A stretch of 64,000 nt of DNA from Marihabitans asiaticum (GTDB lineage Bacteria; Actinomycetota; Actinomycetes; Actinomycetales; Dermatophilaceae), in contig NZ_VIUW01000003.1 in assembly GCF_007828725.1 (NCBI RefSeq), positions 186,001-250,000 on the forward strand, in the 5' to 3' direction. Position 1 is the stretch's first letter; each line of letters opens with the position of its first letter. The notes under the pieces are model-generated. The model did not search any database, was not told the origin of the DNA, and saw nothing but the letters and a program-made list of their open reading frames with translations. Made by a program: the position numbers and the translations under genes. Shown here piece after piece: positions 1 through 7,963 of the stretch.

Positions 1-1
1 C

Positions 2-337
2 CGCCGCCGTCCGGCGCGGTCGTGGTGGCTGGCGCACGCGACGAGCTCGCGCGGCGCGATCGTCGTTGACGCCGGGGCGGTGGCTGCCCTGACCGAGCGC
101 GGCACCTCGCTCCTGCCCGCGGGGGTGGTCGAGGTGCGTGGCACCTTCGCCGACGGTGACCCGGTCGACGTCGTCGGCGTCGACGGCACCGTCGTCGGCC
201 GCGGCCTGACGAGCTACTCCTCGCTCGAGCTGCCGCGGGTCATGGGGCGCTCCACCCGTGACCTCGCGAGCGATCTCGGCCCGGACTACGAGCGAGAGGT
301 CATCCACCGCGACCACCTGGCCGTGCACCCGCGGTGA
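2..337 (+). CDS. proB: Glutamate 5-kinase, C-terminal part (truncated by window start)
   Basis: This is the end of an open frame that enters from the left edge. Its ~111 visible residues read as the linker and PUA domain of ProB: a basic RRPARSWWL stretch, then IVVDAGAVAAL, SLLPAGVV, and a C-terminal LGRSTRDLASDLG and YEREVIHRD. ProB phosphorylates glutamate in the first step of proline synthesis, and the PUA domain is the usual C-terminal module. The kinase domain lies outside the window. proA, the next pathway enzyme, is 1.7 kb downstream rather than adjacent, with three other genes between. The stop overlaps a GTG of the following broken reading frame. Identification rests on remembered family sequence. 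Confidence 0.85.
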   Translation, partial: RRRPARSWWLAHATSSRGAIVVDAGAVAALTERGTSLLPAGVVEVRGTFADGDPVDVVGVDGTVVGRGLTSYSSLELPRVMGRSTRDLASDLGPDYEREVIHRDHLAVHPR

Positions 338-748
338 TGGCGCAGGGCCTGCCCACGAGCGGTCTCGCCCGGTGGACCGGCAGACCGGCCGGCCGGGCGC
401 TCGTCGTCCTGCTCGTCCTCGACGCGATCTTCATCGCCGCGCACGTCTTCGGCTACTACGGGCTCAACGTCCTCGGACCCCGGTGGAGCATCAGCACCGA
501 CGGCGGCTTCCCGGAGATCGCTGGCAGCGCCTCACGGCGGGACCTGGCCTGCCCCAGCAGGCGTTGACCTCGCGCACGGCCTGATCGACGGCTCGTGGTC
601 GGCGATGGCCTTCGGGCTGCTCGAGGACGGCGGTGAGATGGTCGTCTCAAGCCTGGTCGTGGCCTACGTCGTCCGACTGGTCAGCGGTGGACCGCCGCTG
701 GCCAGGCCCCGCGCGCTGCGCGGCGGCGGGCTCAGCGCACCCGGGTGA
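334..748 (+). pseudogene. Broken small membrane-protein gene between proB and pdxY
   Basis: A frame begins at GTG 334 or ATG 337, overlapping the proB stop. It encodes a hydrophobic helix (LVVLLVLDAIFIAAHVFGYYG), then loses sense and stops at 565-567. Membrane-protein-like sequence resumes in another frame from about 566 to the stop at 746-748 (GLIDGSWSAMAFGLLEDGGE, then MVVSSLVVAYVVRLV). The simplest reading is one gene damaged by a frameshift or internal deletion near 515-565. The combined product (~135 aa) is short for a multi-helix membrane protein, which favours a deletion. Its 3' end overlaps the convergent end of pdxY. A sequencing error is also possible. No function is proposed. Confidence 0.5.
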
Positions 749-1589
749 CGTCGAACTGCATCCGCGGGCTGGCGATCTCGTCCTGGCTCTGGACGAGCTG
801 GAGCTCTCGCCGACCAGAGTCGAGGGTGCGCTTGACGAGGTCCCACACGCTGGAGGCGGTGCGGCCGAGCGCGAGCGCGGCGTCGCCGGTCTGCAGCAGG
901 TGGGTGGTGAAGAGGGCCGCGGTGACATCGCCGGAGCCGTTGCACTTGATCGGCAGGTGCTCGGTCTGGACGATCCACGCGCCGTCACCGTGCACGGCGA
1001 GCATCTCGATCGTCCCCTCGGGACGGTCGGGCTGGAGCACCGAGGTGACGAGGACGGTCGAGGGACCCATCTCGCGGGCCGCGTCGACCGAGGCGAGGGT
1101 CGACTCCAGGTCCTCGGGCTCGGTCTCGGTGAGGAAGCCGAGCTCGAACTGGTTCGGCGTGATGAGGTCGGCCTGCGGCACGACCCGCTCGCGCAGGAGG
1201 ACGGGGATGTCCTCGTGGACGAAGCAGCCCGACTTCGCGTTGCCCATCACCGGGTCGCAGGCGTAGATCGCGTCGGGGTTGGCCGCCTTGATCTGGCTCA
1301 CCGCGTCGAGGATGACGTCACCGATCTGGGTCCCGCCCTGGTAGCCCGAGAGCACCGCGTCGATCTCGCCGAAGGCGTCGCGCTCGCCGACGCCGGTGAT
1401 GATCTCGTGCACGTCCTCGGCCGGGAGCAGCGGGCCACGCCACTGGCCGTAGCCGGTGTGGTTGCTGAAGGCGACCGTCGGCACCGGCCACACCTCGACC
1501 CCGAGGCGCTGCATCGGGAAGACCGCAGCGGAGTTGCCGACGTGACCGTAGGCGACGGTGGACTGGATGGACATGATCGTCGTGCTCAC
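732..1589 (-). CDS. pdxY: Pyridoxal kinase PdxY
   Basis: The 285-aa product matches the PdxY/PdxK ribokinase-like fold, which phosphorylates pyridoxal to pyridoxal 5'-phosphate in the salvage pathway. The N-terminus reads IMSIQSTVAYGHVGNSAAVF, a strong family signature. YACDPVMG and LITPNQFE lie in the middle, and the C-terminal CNGSGDVTAALF is the anion-hole and catalytic Asp region. GTG 1589 was chosen because a GGGAGG ribosome-binding site sits 9 nt upstream; ATG 1598 is in frame but directly abuts that site. It is transcribed against the neighbouring proB and proA, and its end overlaps the broken gene at 334-748. PdxY and PdxK cannot be separated with certainty by eye. Confidence 0.9.
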   Translation of the reverse strand: MSTTIMSIQSTVAYGHVGNSAAVFPMQRLGVEVWPVPTVAFSNHTGYGQWRGPLLPAEDVHEIITGVGERDAFGEIDAVLSGYQGGTQIGDVILDAVSQIKAANPDAIYACDPVMGNAKSGCFVHEDIPVLLRERVVPQADLITPNQFELGFLTETEPEDLESTLASVDAAREMGPSTVLVTSVLQPDRPEGTIEMLAVHGDGAWIVQTEHLPIKCNGSGDVTAALFTTHLLQTGDAALALGRTASSVWDLVKRTLDSGRRELQLVQSQDEIASPRMQFDVTRVR

Positions 1590-1666
1590 GCGGACCATCC
1601 TCCCACCGCCCGGGGCACAATGGGCCACGCGGCCTCAGAGCGAAGCCGTGTGAAGGAGTGATCGTC

Positions 1667-1972
1667 ATGTACTCGTCCGTCGGCATCATCGTGGTGCTCG
1701 TCGTCGTGATCGTCGCCATCGCGCTGATCGGGGTGCTGTTGTGGGTCGTCATGGGGCGAAGGGGGGATCAGCCGGCCTCGAGAACCGCGTCGGAGCGCAC
1801 CGACCGCAGCGCGGCCCGGGCGGCGGCCGGGCCGCATGCCGAGCCGGGGGAGGGGACGGCCAGCCAGGAGAGTGCGGGGACCTCCTCGATGGAGGCGGCC
1901 GCGACGTGCGACCAGCCGGACCGGCCGGTCGGAGACGGCACGGACCGCAGGTCGGACGACGCTCAGGCCTAG
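1667..1972 (+). CDS. Small single-pass membrane protein of unknown function
   Basis: 101 aa. A strongly hydrophobic N-terminal helix (about residues 4-28, SVGIIVVLVVVIVAIALIGV) is followed by a polar tail rich in Ala, Ser, Glu and Arg, so the tail is probably cytoplasmic. ATG 1667 was chosen because AAGGAG at 1653-1658 lies 8 nt upstream; the GTG at 1658 overlaps that site. The gene is divergent from pdxY, with about 75 nt between the starts, and ends just before the proA promoter. No family is recognised. Such one-helix proteins with disordered tails are common in actinobacteria. Confidence 0.6.
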   Translation: MYSSVGIIVVLVVVIVAIALIGVLLWVVMGRRGDQPASRTASERTDRSAARAAAGPHAEPGEGTASQESAGTSSMEAAATCDQPDRPVGDGTDRRSDDAQA

Positions 1973-1986
1973 CCCGCTCCCTCGCC

Positions 1987-1992
1987 TACGGT
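1987..1992 (+). promoter_or_regulatory. -10 hexamer of a leaderless proA promoter
   Basis: TACGGT ends 7 nt before the proA ATG, so a start 7-8 nt downstream of the hexamer falls on the start codon. There is no ribosome-binding site between them. Confidence 0.6.
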
Positions 1993-1999
1993 TGGGCCC

Positions 2000-3313
2000 A
2001 TGAGTGCCTCGACCACCGATGCCGCGCCGGACACGAGCCGGCAAGCCGCTGCCAGCGACGCGGACGTCGCGCGGGTCCACGAGCTCGCCACCCGGTCGCG
2101 GGTCGCGGCCCGCAGCCTCGCCCTACTCACCCGGGCCGAGAAGGACGCCGCGCTGCTGGTCCTCGCCGATGCCGTCGACGCGGCGGCCGGGCGGGTCGTC
2201 GCGGCAAACGACGAGGACATCGAGCGGGGCCGGTCCCAGGGGATGGCGGAGTCCTTGCAGGACCGCCTCCGGCTGGGCGAAGGGAGGGTCGCCGACGTCG
2301 CGCAGGCGCTGCGGGACGTGGCCGCCCTGCCCGACCCGGTCGGTGAGGTCGTACGCGGCTCGACCCTGGCCAACGGGCTGCAGATCCGCCAGGTGCGCGT
2401 GCCCATGGGGGTCGTGGGGATGATCTACGAGGCCCGCCCCAACGTGACCGTCGACGCCGCCGGGCTCGGTCTGAAGTCGGGCAACGCAGTGATCCTGCGC
2501 GGCGGCAGCGCCGCCGCGAGCACCAACCGGGTCCTCGTCGACGTCATGCGTGAGGCCCTCGCCGAGGCCGGTCTACCGCGGGACGCCGTCCAGCTGCTTG
2601 AGGGCGGGCACGGCAGCGTCACCGCGCTGATGCAGGCCCGCGGGCTGGTCGACCTGCTCATCCCGCGCGGGGGTGCCGGGCTCATCGAGTCGGTCGTCAC
2701 CGGCTCGACCGTGCCGGTGATCGAGACCGGGATCGGCAACTGCCACGTCTACGTGGACGCCGGGGCGGATCTCGAGCGCGCCCGGGCGATCACGGTCAAC
2801 GCCAAGACCCACCGGCCCAGCGTGTGCAACGCGGCCGAGTCCCTCCTCGTCCACCGTGACGTGGCCGCCGACTTCCTCCCTTCGGCCCTCGCCGAGCTGG
2901 CCGACGCTGGGGTGCGCCTGCACGTCGACCAGTCCACGGCAGACCTGGCCGGGGACACTCCGGTCGAGGCGGCCACCGACGAGGACTACGCCACGGAGTA
3001 CCACGGGCTGGAGATGAGCGTCGCCGTCGTCGAGGACATCGACGCAGCGATCGAGCACGTCGAGCGCTACGGCTCGCAGCACAGCGAGGCGATCGTCACC
3101 GAGGACCGGGCCGCCGCCCGCCGCTGGGTGGCCGAGGTCGACGCAGCCGCGGTGCTCGTCAACGCGAGCACCCGCTTCACCGACGGGGGCGAGTTCGGCT
3201 TCGGCGCGGAGATCGGCATCTCCACCCAGAAGCTGCACGCCCGTGGCCCGATGGCGCTGCCCGAGCTGACGACGACGAAATGGGTCGTCGAGGGCGAGGG
3301 CCACATCCGCTGA
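2000..3313 (+). CDS. proA: Glutamate-5-semialdehyde dehydrogenase (gamma-glutamyl phosphate reductase)
   Basis: 437 aa, full length for ProA, which reduces gamma-glutamyl phosphate with NADPH in the second step of proline synthesis. Family landmarks are [20 protein letters not shown] (cofactor-binding region), [18 protein letters not shown]-type loop region IPRGG, and the catalytic cysteine Cys276 in [12 protein letters not shown]. The C-terminal [20 protein letters not shown] is also characteristic. The ATG appears to be leaderless. proB, its partner, lies 1.7 kb upstream behind pdxY and two small genes, so the usual proBA operon is interrupted here. A strong terminator follows. Confidence 0.97.
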   Translation: MSASTTDAAPDTSRQAAASDADVARVHELATRSRVAARSLALLTRAEKDAALLVLADAVDAAAGRVVAANDEDIERGRSQGMAESLQDRLRLGEGRVADVAQALRDVAALPDPVGEVVRGSTLANGLQIRQVRVPMGVVGMIYEARPNVTVDAAGLGLKSGNAVILRGGSAAASTNRVLVDVMREALAEAGLPRDAVQLLEGGHGSVTALMQARGLVDLLIPRGGAGLIESVVTGSTVPVIETGIGNCHVYVDAGADLERARAITVNAKTHRPSVCNAAESLLVHRDVAADFLPSALAELADAGVRLHVDQSTADLAGDTPVEAATDEDYATEYHGLEMSVAVVEDIDAAIEHVERYGSQHSEAIVTEDRAAARRWVAEVDAAAVLVNASTRFTDGGEFGFGAEIGISTQKLHARGPMALPELTTTKWVVEGEGHIR

Positions 3314-3341
3314 AGCCCCGACGCGCCCGTCGGGCGGCATG

Positions 3342-3377
3342 GTGAGGGCCCCTCCGAGAGATCGGAGGGGCCCTCAC
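3342..3377 (+). terminator. Hairpin terminator after proA
   Basis: A perfect 16-bp inverted repeat (arms 3342-3357 and 3362-3377) encloses a GAGA tetraloop, 28 nt after the proA stop. No U tract follows, as is common in high-GC actinobacteria. Confidence 0.85.
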
Positions 3378-3671
3378 GCGTGTGCCGCACCACCGCCGGA
3401 GGCGCCGCGGTGACCAGCGGCGACGCCGACAGGCGTCGGTGGCGCATGCTGCAGGCCAGGAGGCACCGTCCGCTGCGGTCACCCGACGCCGAGGCGGCGT
3501 CGTCGCGCTCTCGCGCTGTGCAGCGGGCGTTTTCCCCATGGCCCGGTGGCTCCTGGTCGCTGCTGTCAGGGACGAGCAGCGCCAGGCGGTGCAGGGACGT
3601 GTCTACCCGCCACGCCGCACCCGATCAACCAGGTGGGTGAGCTGTGCGCCGAACGGGCGCGCGGCGCTTGG

Positions 3672-3680
3672 TTGTCCACA
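3672..3680 (+). promoter_or_regulatory. DnaA-box sequence TTGTCCACA
   Basis: An exact match to the preferred actinobacterial DnaA box, in non-coding DNA. A partial match (GTCCACA) follows about 30 nt downstream. Whether DnaA binds here is unknown. Confidence 0.5.
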
Positions 3681-3715
3681 GGACGAGCCGCATCACGTCG
3701 TCCCCGTCCACAGCC

Positions 3716-3762
3716 CTGTGCACTAAGCCTGTGCACTAAGCCTGTGCAGGAGGCCCTGTGCA
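3716..3762 (+). repeat. Four phased CTGTGCA motifs, including a 13-bp tandem repeat
   Basis: CTGTGCA occurs at 3716, 3729, 3742 and 3756, with spacings of 13, 13 and 14 bp. The core is a perfect tandem duplication of the 13-mer CACTAAGCCTGTG at 3721-3746. It lies about 70-110 bp upstream of the gene at 3829 and could be an iterated operator or simple slippage. Confidence 0.6.
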
Positions 3763-3815
3763 CCGGTGCGGCGGACACCGCTCGGGGGAGAGGCGAAGCG
3801 CGCCGGCCGCACGGG

Positions 3816-3821
3816 TACGCT
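3816..3821 (+). promoter_or_regulatory. -10 hexamer of a leaderless promoter
   Basis: TACGCT ends 7 nt before ATG 3829 with no ribosome-binding site between, the same geometry as the proA promoter. Confidence 0.55.
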
Positions 3822-3828
3822 GGTCGGC

Positions 3829-4170
3829 ATGCTGAGCACTGTTCTCACCCTTGCCGCCGAGGCCGAGGAGCACTCCGGTGCCCACCACACCGAGCTGCCC
3901 TTCAGCCAGTGGGTCTTCGGCGGGATCGCGCTGGCGCTCTTCGCCCTCGCCCTGGCGGCGCTGTGGTCCTTCCGTGGCACGGCCCACAAGTTTTCCGACG
4001 GCGCCCACGACGGTGACCACGCGCATGGGGCAGGTGCCGGTGAGGCGCCGCGTACCGATGGGTCGCACGCACTGGCAGACTCCGAGCACGACGTCGTCCC
4101 CGAGCGCGTGGGGCCCGCGCGCAGCGACGCACCCTCGCCCGACACGCGTCAGCACCCGAACCACGACTGA
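3829..4170 (+). CDS. Small membrane protein upstream of nadD, function unknown
   Basis: 113 aa with one predicted transmembrane helix (about residues 27-48, [20 protein letters not shown]), a short His/Glu-rich N-terminus and a polar His/Asp/Pro-rich tail. ATG 3829 was chosen because the promoter geometry points to it. nadD follows after 1 nt, so the two are probably co-transcribed. Similar short one-helix proteins just ahead of nadD are common in actinobacteria, but I know of no assigned function. Confidence 0.7.
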   Translation: MLSTVLTLAAEAEEHSGAHHTELPFSQWVFGGIALALFALALAALWSFRGTAHKFSDGAHDGDHAHGAGAGEAPRTDGSHALADSEHDVVPERVGPARSDAPSPDTRQHPNHD

Positions 4171-4171
4171 C

Positions 4172-4777
4172 ATGCGCCTCGGCGTCATGGGTGGGACCTT
4201 CGACCCCATCCACCACGGCCACCTCGTGGCCGCGAGCGAGGTGCAGAGCCTCTACGGCCTCGACGAGGTCGTCTTCGTCCCCACCGGTGAGCCCTGGCAG
4301 AAGGCGGACAAGCAGGTCAGCCCGGCCGAGGACCGCTACCTCATGACGGTCGTGGCCACGGCGTCCAACCCGCGCTTCACCGTCAGCCGCGTCGACATCG
4401 ACCGCGAGGGGCCGACCTACACGATCGACACCCTGCGCGACCTGCACGCGGCCCGCCCCGAGGACGAGCTCTTCTTCATCACCGGCGCCGATGCCCTGGC
4501 CCAGATCCTGTCGTGGAAGGACGTCGACGAGCTGTGGGAGCTGGCCCACTTCATCGGCGTGACCCGGCCCGGGTACACCCTCTCGGAGTCCGGTCTGCCG
4601 GACGAGAAGGTCACGCTCCAGGAGATCCCGGCGATGGCGATCTCCTCCACCGACTGCCGCGAGCGCGTCGCCGACGGCGAGCCGGTCTGGTACCTCGTGC
4701 CCGACGGCGTCGTGCAGTACATCAACAAGTACGCCCTGTACACCCGATCCGAAGAGGGGAAGCCCACCACCACGTGA
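4172..4777 (+). CDS. nadD: Nicotinate-nucleotide adenylyltransferase
   Basis: 201 aa, normal for NadD, which joins nicotinate mononucleotide to AMP in NAD synthesis. The N-terminal [16 protein letters not shown] holds the nucleotidyltransferase (H/T)xGH motif. The SxTD-type motif near the C-terminus is [11 protein letters not shown], and [15 protein letters not shown] is typical of the family. ATG 4172 starts directly at the conserved N-terminus. The stop overlaps the rsfS start (GTGA), so the pair is translationally coupled, the usual nadD-rsfS arrangement. Confidence 0.96.
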   Translation: MRLGVMGGTFDPIHHGHLVAASEVQSLYGLDEVVFVPTGEPWQKADKQVSPAEDRYLMTVVATASNPRFTVSRVDIDREGPTYTIDTLRDLHAARPEDELFFITGADALAQILSWKDVDELWELAHFIGVTRPGYTLSESGLPDEKVTLQEIPAMAISSTDCRERVADGEPVWYLVPDGVVQYINKYALYTRSEEGKPTTT

Positions 4778-5136
4778 GCGCCACCGACCGAGCCGTCGAG
4801 CTCGCCACCCGAGCCGCCCGAGCCGCCTCCGACAAGGTCGCCGAATCCATCGTCGCCCTCGACGTCAGCGAGCAGATGCCGCTGACCGACATCTTCCTCG
4901 TGATCTCCGCCGACAACGAGCGCCAGGTCGCCTCCATCGTCGACGCCGTCGAGGACGCGTTGCGCGAGGTCGACGTCAAGCCGCTGCGCCGCGAAGGGGC
5001 CCGGGAGGGCCGCTGGGTGCTGCTGGACTTCAACGACATCGTCGTGCACGTCCAGCACGAGGAGGAGCGTGCCTTCTACGAGCTCGAGCGGCTGTGGAAG
5101 GACTGCCCGGCCATCGACCTGGGCCTGGAGCAGTGA
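4774..5136 (+). CDS. rsfS: Ribosomal silencing factor RsfS
   Basis: 120 aa of the RsfS/Iojap family, which binds ribosomal protein uL14 and blocks subunit joining under nutrient limitation. Recognisable elements are [40 protein letters not shown], and the C-terminal [19 protein letters not shown] with a YELERLW helix. The GTG start overlaps the nadD stop, and its own stop overlaps the next start in the same way, indicating a three-gene coupled operon. Confidence 0.95.
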   Translation: MSATDRAVELATRAARAASDKVAESIVALDVSEQMPLTDIFLVISADNERQVASIVDAVEDALREVDVKPLRREGAREGRWVLLDFNDIVVHVQHEEERAFYELERLWKDCPAIDLGLEQ

Positions 5137-5810
5137 GCGGCGCGACCGCCCAGATGACCGGCCTCGCCGCCCCGCGTCGCCTCGTCGTGCTGCGCCACGG
5201 CGAGACCGACTCCAACGCCAAGGGCATCTGGCAGGGCCAGCTCGACCACGAGCTCTCCGAGCGCGGTCACGCGCAGGCCAAGGCCGCAGCGCGGGCGCTG
5301 ATCCCCCTTCGTCCCTCCCGCGTGCTCTCCTCGGACCTGCGCCGCGCCCAGGTCACCGGGCAGGACGTCGCGACCGCCTGCGGGGTCGAGCTGAGCACCG
5401 ACGAGCGGCTGCGCGAGATCCACGCCGGTGGCTGGCAGGGACTGACCGGCACCCAGGTACGCGAGCGCTACCCGGAGGACGCGGAGCGGCTGCTCACCGG
5501 CGAGGACTTCCGTCGCGGTGGGACCGGGGAGACGATTGCCGAGGTCGCACAGCGTGCTCGGTCGCTCGTCGACGAGGTGATCGCCTCGATGGAGCCGGGG
5601 GAGTGCGTCGTCCTGGCGACCCACGGGGTGACCGCGCGCAGCCTGGTCTGCGACCTCGTCGGGCTGGACCAGCAGCAGTCCTGGCTGGCTATCGGCGGCC
5701 TGCGCAACTGCCACTGGGCCCTCCTCGAGGAAGGCCGCGCCGGCTGGCGGATCGCCCAGTGGAATGTCGGACCCGCCCAGGCGCTGGCCACCGACGGCGC
5801 CACCGCCTGA
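5133..5810 (+). CDS. Histidine phosphatase family protein (phosphoglycerate mutase-like)
   Basis: 225 aa. The catalytic LRHGETDSN motif (phospho-acceptor His) is at about residues 20-28, the SSDLRRAQVT region follows, and the second catalytic His lies in VLATHGVTAR. Members remove phosphate from sugars, cofactor precursors or other small molecules; the substrate cannot be told from sequence. It is coupled to rsfS by a GTGA overlap, an arrangement seen in many actinobacteria. ATG 5154 (MTGLAAPRRL) is an alternative start. Confidence 0.88.
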   Translation: MSGATAQMTGLAAPRRLVVLRHGETDSNAKGIWQGQLDHELSERGHAQAKAAARALIPLRPSRVLSSDLRRAQVTGQDVATACGVELSTDERLREIHAGGWQGLTGTQVRERYPEDAERLLTGEDFRRGGTGETIAEVAQRARSLVDEVIASMEPGECVVLATHGVTARSLVCDLVGLDQQQSWLAIGGLRNCHWALLEEGRAGWRIAQWNVGPAQALATDGATA

Positions 5811-5845
5811 GGCCTGCCTCGGGACAGGGGCGCCGCTTCGCCGAT

Positions 5846-5876
5846 TTGGTCGCGGCGGGGGGTGTCTGGGTAAGAT
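5846..5876 (+). promoter_or_regulatory. Possible promoter of tRNA-Ala
   Basis: TTGGTC at 5846-5851 and TAAGAT at 5871-5876, 19 bp apart, lie about 37 nt before the tRNA. The spacing is slightly long, so this is tentative. Confidence 0.4.
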
Positions 5877-5912
5877 TCCGCAGTCCCTTCGGGGGCGAGA
5901 GCGACACCGCTC

Positions 5913-5987
<75 letters not shown>

Positions 5988-6041
5988 GATGTGATGTCTC
6001 ACGACATCTGCACGGCCCGAACCCTCACACCGCTCGCCAGA

Positions 6042-6110
6042 TCTGCCCTCAGGGCAGAAGTTGCGCGCGAGTCGGCCGACACGCCCGCCATTTCTGACCG
6101 GACGGCAGAA
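6042..6110. repeat. Two inverted repeats sharing GGCAGAAGT upstream of yeiH
   Basis: The first is a perfect 7-bp palindrome, TCTGCCC-TCA-GGGCAGA (6042-6058). The second is imperfect, TTCTG (6092) with CAGAA (6106-6110). Both end in GGCAGAAGT, 50 bp apart. They could be a paired operator for the membrane-protein genes that follow. Confidence 0.4.
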
Positions 6111-6131
6111 GTGGCGAAGGGGTGAGAGACG

Positions 6132-7202
6132 ATGGATGTCGTGCCGTCAGGACCAGCTACCGCCACGAGCCAGGCGGATACATCCGACCTCGCGTCGCGC
6201 AGGCGCGTCGCACCGGGGGTCGGGCTCGCCCTGCTCGCGGCGCTCCTCGCCTTCGCCGCCGGCCGGCTGGTCACCGGGGTCAGCCCACTGCTCGTCGCGA
6301 TCGTCCTGGGGATCCTGCTCGCCAACACCACTGGCGTCCCGGCGTGGGCCCGGCCCGGCATCGAGGTCTCGGCGAAGAGGCTCCTGCGCGCTGGGATCGT
6401 CCTGCTCGGGCTGCAGCTCGTCCTCGGCGACATCCTCGCCCTCGGCGCGCCGGTCCTGCTCGTCGTCCTCGCGGTCGTCGCCGGCGGCCTGGCCACCGCG
6501 GTCTGGGCCGGCCGCCTGCTGCGTGTCCCACCAACCCTCGCGCTGCTCATCGGGTGCGGGTTCTCGATCTGCGGCGCGGCCGCCGTCGCCGCGGCAGCGG
6601 GGGTCACCGAGGACGACGAGGACACCGCCGAGCATGCCGCCACCGCGATCGCGCTCGTCGTGATCTTCGGGACCCTGATGATCCCGCTCGTCCCGCTCTG
6701 CGCCGCCGCTCTCGACCTCGCCCCCGCTAAGGCCGGGCTGTTTGCCGGCGCCTCGGTCCACGAGGTCGCCCAGGTCGTCGCCGCCGGCGGCATCATCGGC
6801 GGGGGAGCACTCACCGTCGCCGTCCTCGTCAAGCTCGCCCGGGTCCTCCTGCTCGCCCCCGTCATCGCGGGCATCGGCCTGCACCGCCGACGCGCCCTCG
6901 AGCAGACCGGCCGCAGCGGCCCGACCGGCACCACGCTGCCGCCGGTCGTCCCTCCCTTCGTCCTCGGCTTCCTCGCGATGGTCGCGCTCCGCTCGACGCT
7001 CGACCTGCCGGATGCCGCCCTCGACCTCGCGGCGATCGCTCAGACCGCCCTGCTCGCCGCCGCGATGTTCGCCCTCGGGTGCGGCGTGCGCGCCGCCGAC
7101 CTGCGCAAGGGCGGGCTCGCCCCCTTCGCCCTCGCCGCGATCACGACCGCCGTCGTCGCCGGGATCGCCCTCACCGGAGTCATCCTGGCGGTGCGCTCAT
7201 GA
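6132..7202 (+). CDS. YeiH/UPF0324 family membrane protein
   Basis: 356 aa with about ten predicted membrane helices, typical of the UPF0324 family, sometimes annotated as a putative sulfate exporter without firm proof. Family landmarks are ARPGIEVSAKRLLRAGIVLL near residue 75, CGFSICGAAAVAAAAGV in the middle, and FAGASVHEVAQVVAAG. The ATG is preceded by GAAGGGGTGAG. The stop overlaps the next ATG (ATGA). In other genomes this family is often controlled by a neighbouring LysR regulator, but none is adjacent here. Confidence 0.85.
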   Translation: MDVVPSGPATATSQADTSDLASRRRVAPGVGLALLAALLAFAAGRLVTGVSPLLVAIVLGILLANTTGVPAWARPGIEVSAKRLLRAGIVLLGLQLVLGDILALGAPVLLVVLAVVAGGLATAVWAGRLLRVPPTLALLIGCGFSICGAAAVAAAAGVTEDDEDTAEHAATAIALVVIFGTLMIPLVPLCAAALDLAPAKAGLFAGASVHEVAQVVAAGGIIGGGALTVAVLVKLARVLLLAPVIAGIGLHRRRALEQTGRSGPTGTTLPPVVPPFVLGFLAMVALRSTLDLPDAALDLAAIAQTALLAAAMFALGCGVRAADLRKGGLAPFALAAITTAVVAGIALTGVILAVRS

Positions 7203-7954
7203 TCGAGCTGCCACAGGGGTGGGCGGGGGAGGCGTGGTTCGTCGCCGCGCTGCTGCTGCTCACCGTCATCGCCACCCTGGTCATGCGCTGGGCCCGGCTC
7301 GAGCTCGGCTGGCAGGCGGTCACCGCGGTGCTGCGCGCCGCCCTCCAGCTCGGCGTCGTCGCGCTCGTCCTCTCCGGGGTGCTCTCGACCCCGTGGACCG
7401 TCGCCCTCTTCATCCTGCTCATGCTCACCACGGCGTCGCTGACCTCCGCGCGCCGGCTCACCGAGGTCTACCAGGGCCGCCGCGGCGCCGTGCTCGGCGT
7501 GCTCGCCGCCTCGCTGCTCACCGTCGTCCTCGTCTTCGCCCTGCACCTCATGGACTGGACCGTGCGCTACCTCATCGCCGTTGCCGGCATCATCATCGGC
7601 AACGCGATGGCCGGGGCGACCCTCGTCGGGCGCACCTTCCACGCCACCGCCCGCGAACGCGCCGGAGAGATCGAGGGCTGGTTGGCGCTCGGCGCCACAC
7701 CGCCGGTCGCGCACGACGACATCGGTCGGCAGTCGGTGCGCGAGATGCTCATCCCCTCGGTCGACCAGACCAAGAGCACCGGCCTGGTCACCCTGCCCGG
7801 CGCCTTCGTCGGCGCGATCATGGGCGGAGCCAGTCCGGTGGAGGCGGCGAAGTTCCAGCTCGTCGTCCTCGCGGGGATCCTCCTGGCCAAGGCGGTCTCC
7901 GGGATCGTCGTCGCCCGGGTCGCCGGGCGCTCCCCCTTCGTCCCGTACGGATAA
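7199..7954 (+). CDS. FetB-like (UPF0014) ABC transporter permease
   Basis: 251 aa with six to seven predicted helices. It matches the UPF0014 family, whose E. coli member FetB works with the ATPase FetA in iron export. Typical sequence includes QAVTAVLRAALQLGVVALVL near the N-terminus, IIIGNAMAGATLVG mid-protein, and TKSTGLVTLPGAFVGAIMGG. No FetA-type ATPase gene is next to it in this window, so it either uses a distant ATPase or acts differently. It is translationally coupled to the YeiH-like gene by a 4-nt overlap, which may hint at joint regulation rather than joint function. Confidence 0.82.
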   Translation: MIELPQGWAGEAWFVAALLLLTVIATLVMRWARLELGWQAVTAVLRAALQLGVVALVLSGVLSTPWTVALFILLMLTTASLTSARRLTEVYQGRRGAVLGVLAASLLTVVLVFALHLMDWTVRYLIAVAGIIIGNAMAGATLVGRTFHATARERAGEIEGWLALGATPPVAHDDIGRQSVREMLIPSVDQTKSTGLVTLPGAFVGAIMGGASPVEAAKFQLVVLAGILLAKAVSGIVVARVAGRSPFVPYG

Positions 7955-7957
7955 CCT
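7952..7957 (+). promoter_or_regulatory. -10 hexamer overlapping the upstream stop codon
   Basis: TAACCT begins with the TAA stop of the preceding gene and ends 6 nt before ATG 7964, consistent with leaderless transcription of the next gene. Confidence 0.5.
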
Positions 7958-7963
7958 GCCCGG

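Larger units (their letters stand above)
3381..3828. other. 448-bp intergenic region with no convincing gene
   Basis: Short open frames exist on both strands but none resembles a known protein or has a good ribosome-binding site. The right half holds a perfect DnaA-box sequence and four phased CTGTGCA motifs (annotated separately), then the promoter of the next gene. The left half shows nothing recognisable. Confidence 0.5.

Noticed and set aside
3380..3726. Open frames of 86 and 114 codons after the proA terminator
   Set aside because: Arg/Ala-rich shadow-like translations, no ribosome-binding site or family match, and they begin at the end of the terminator hairpin.
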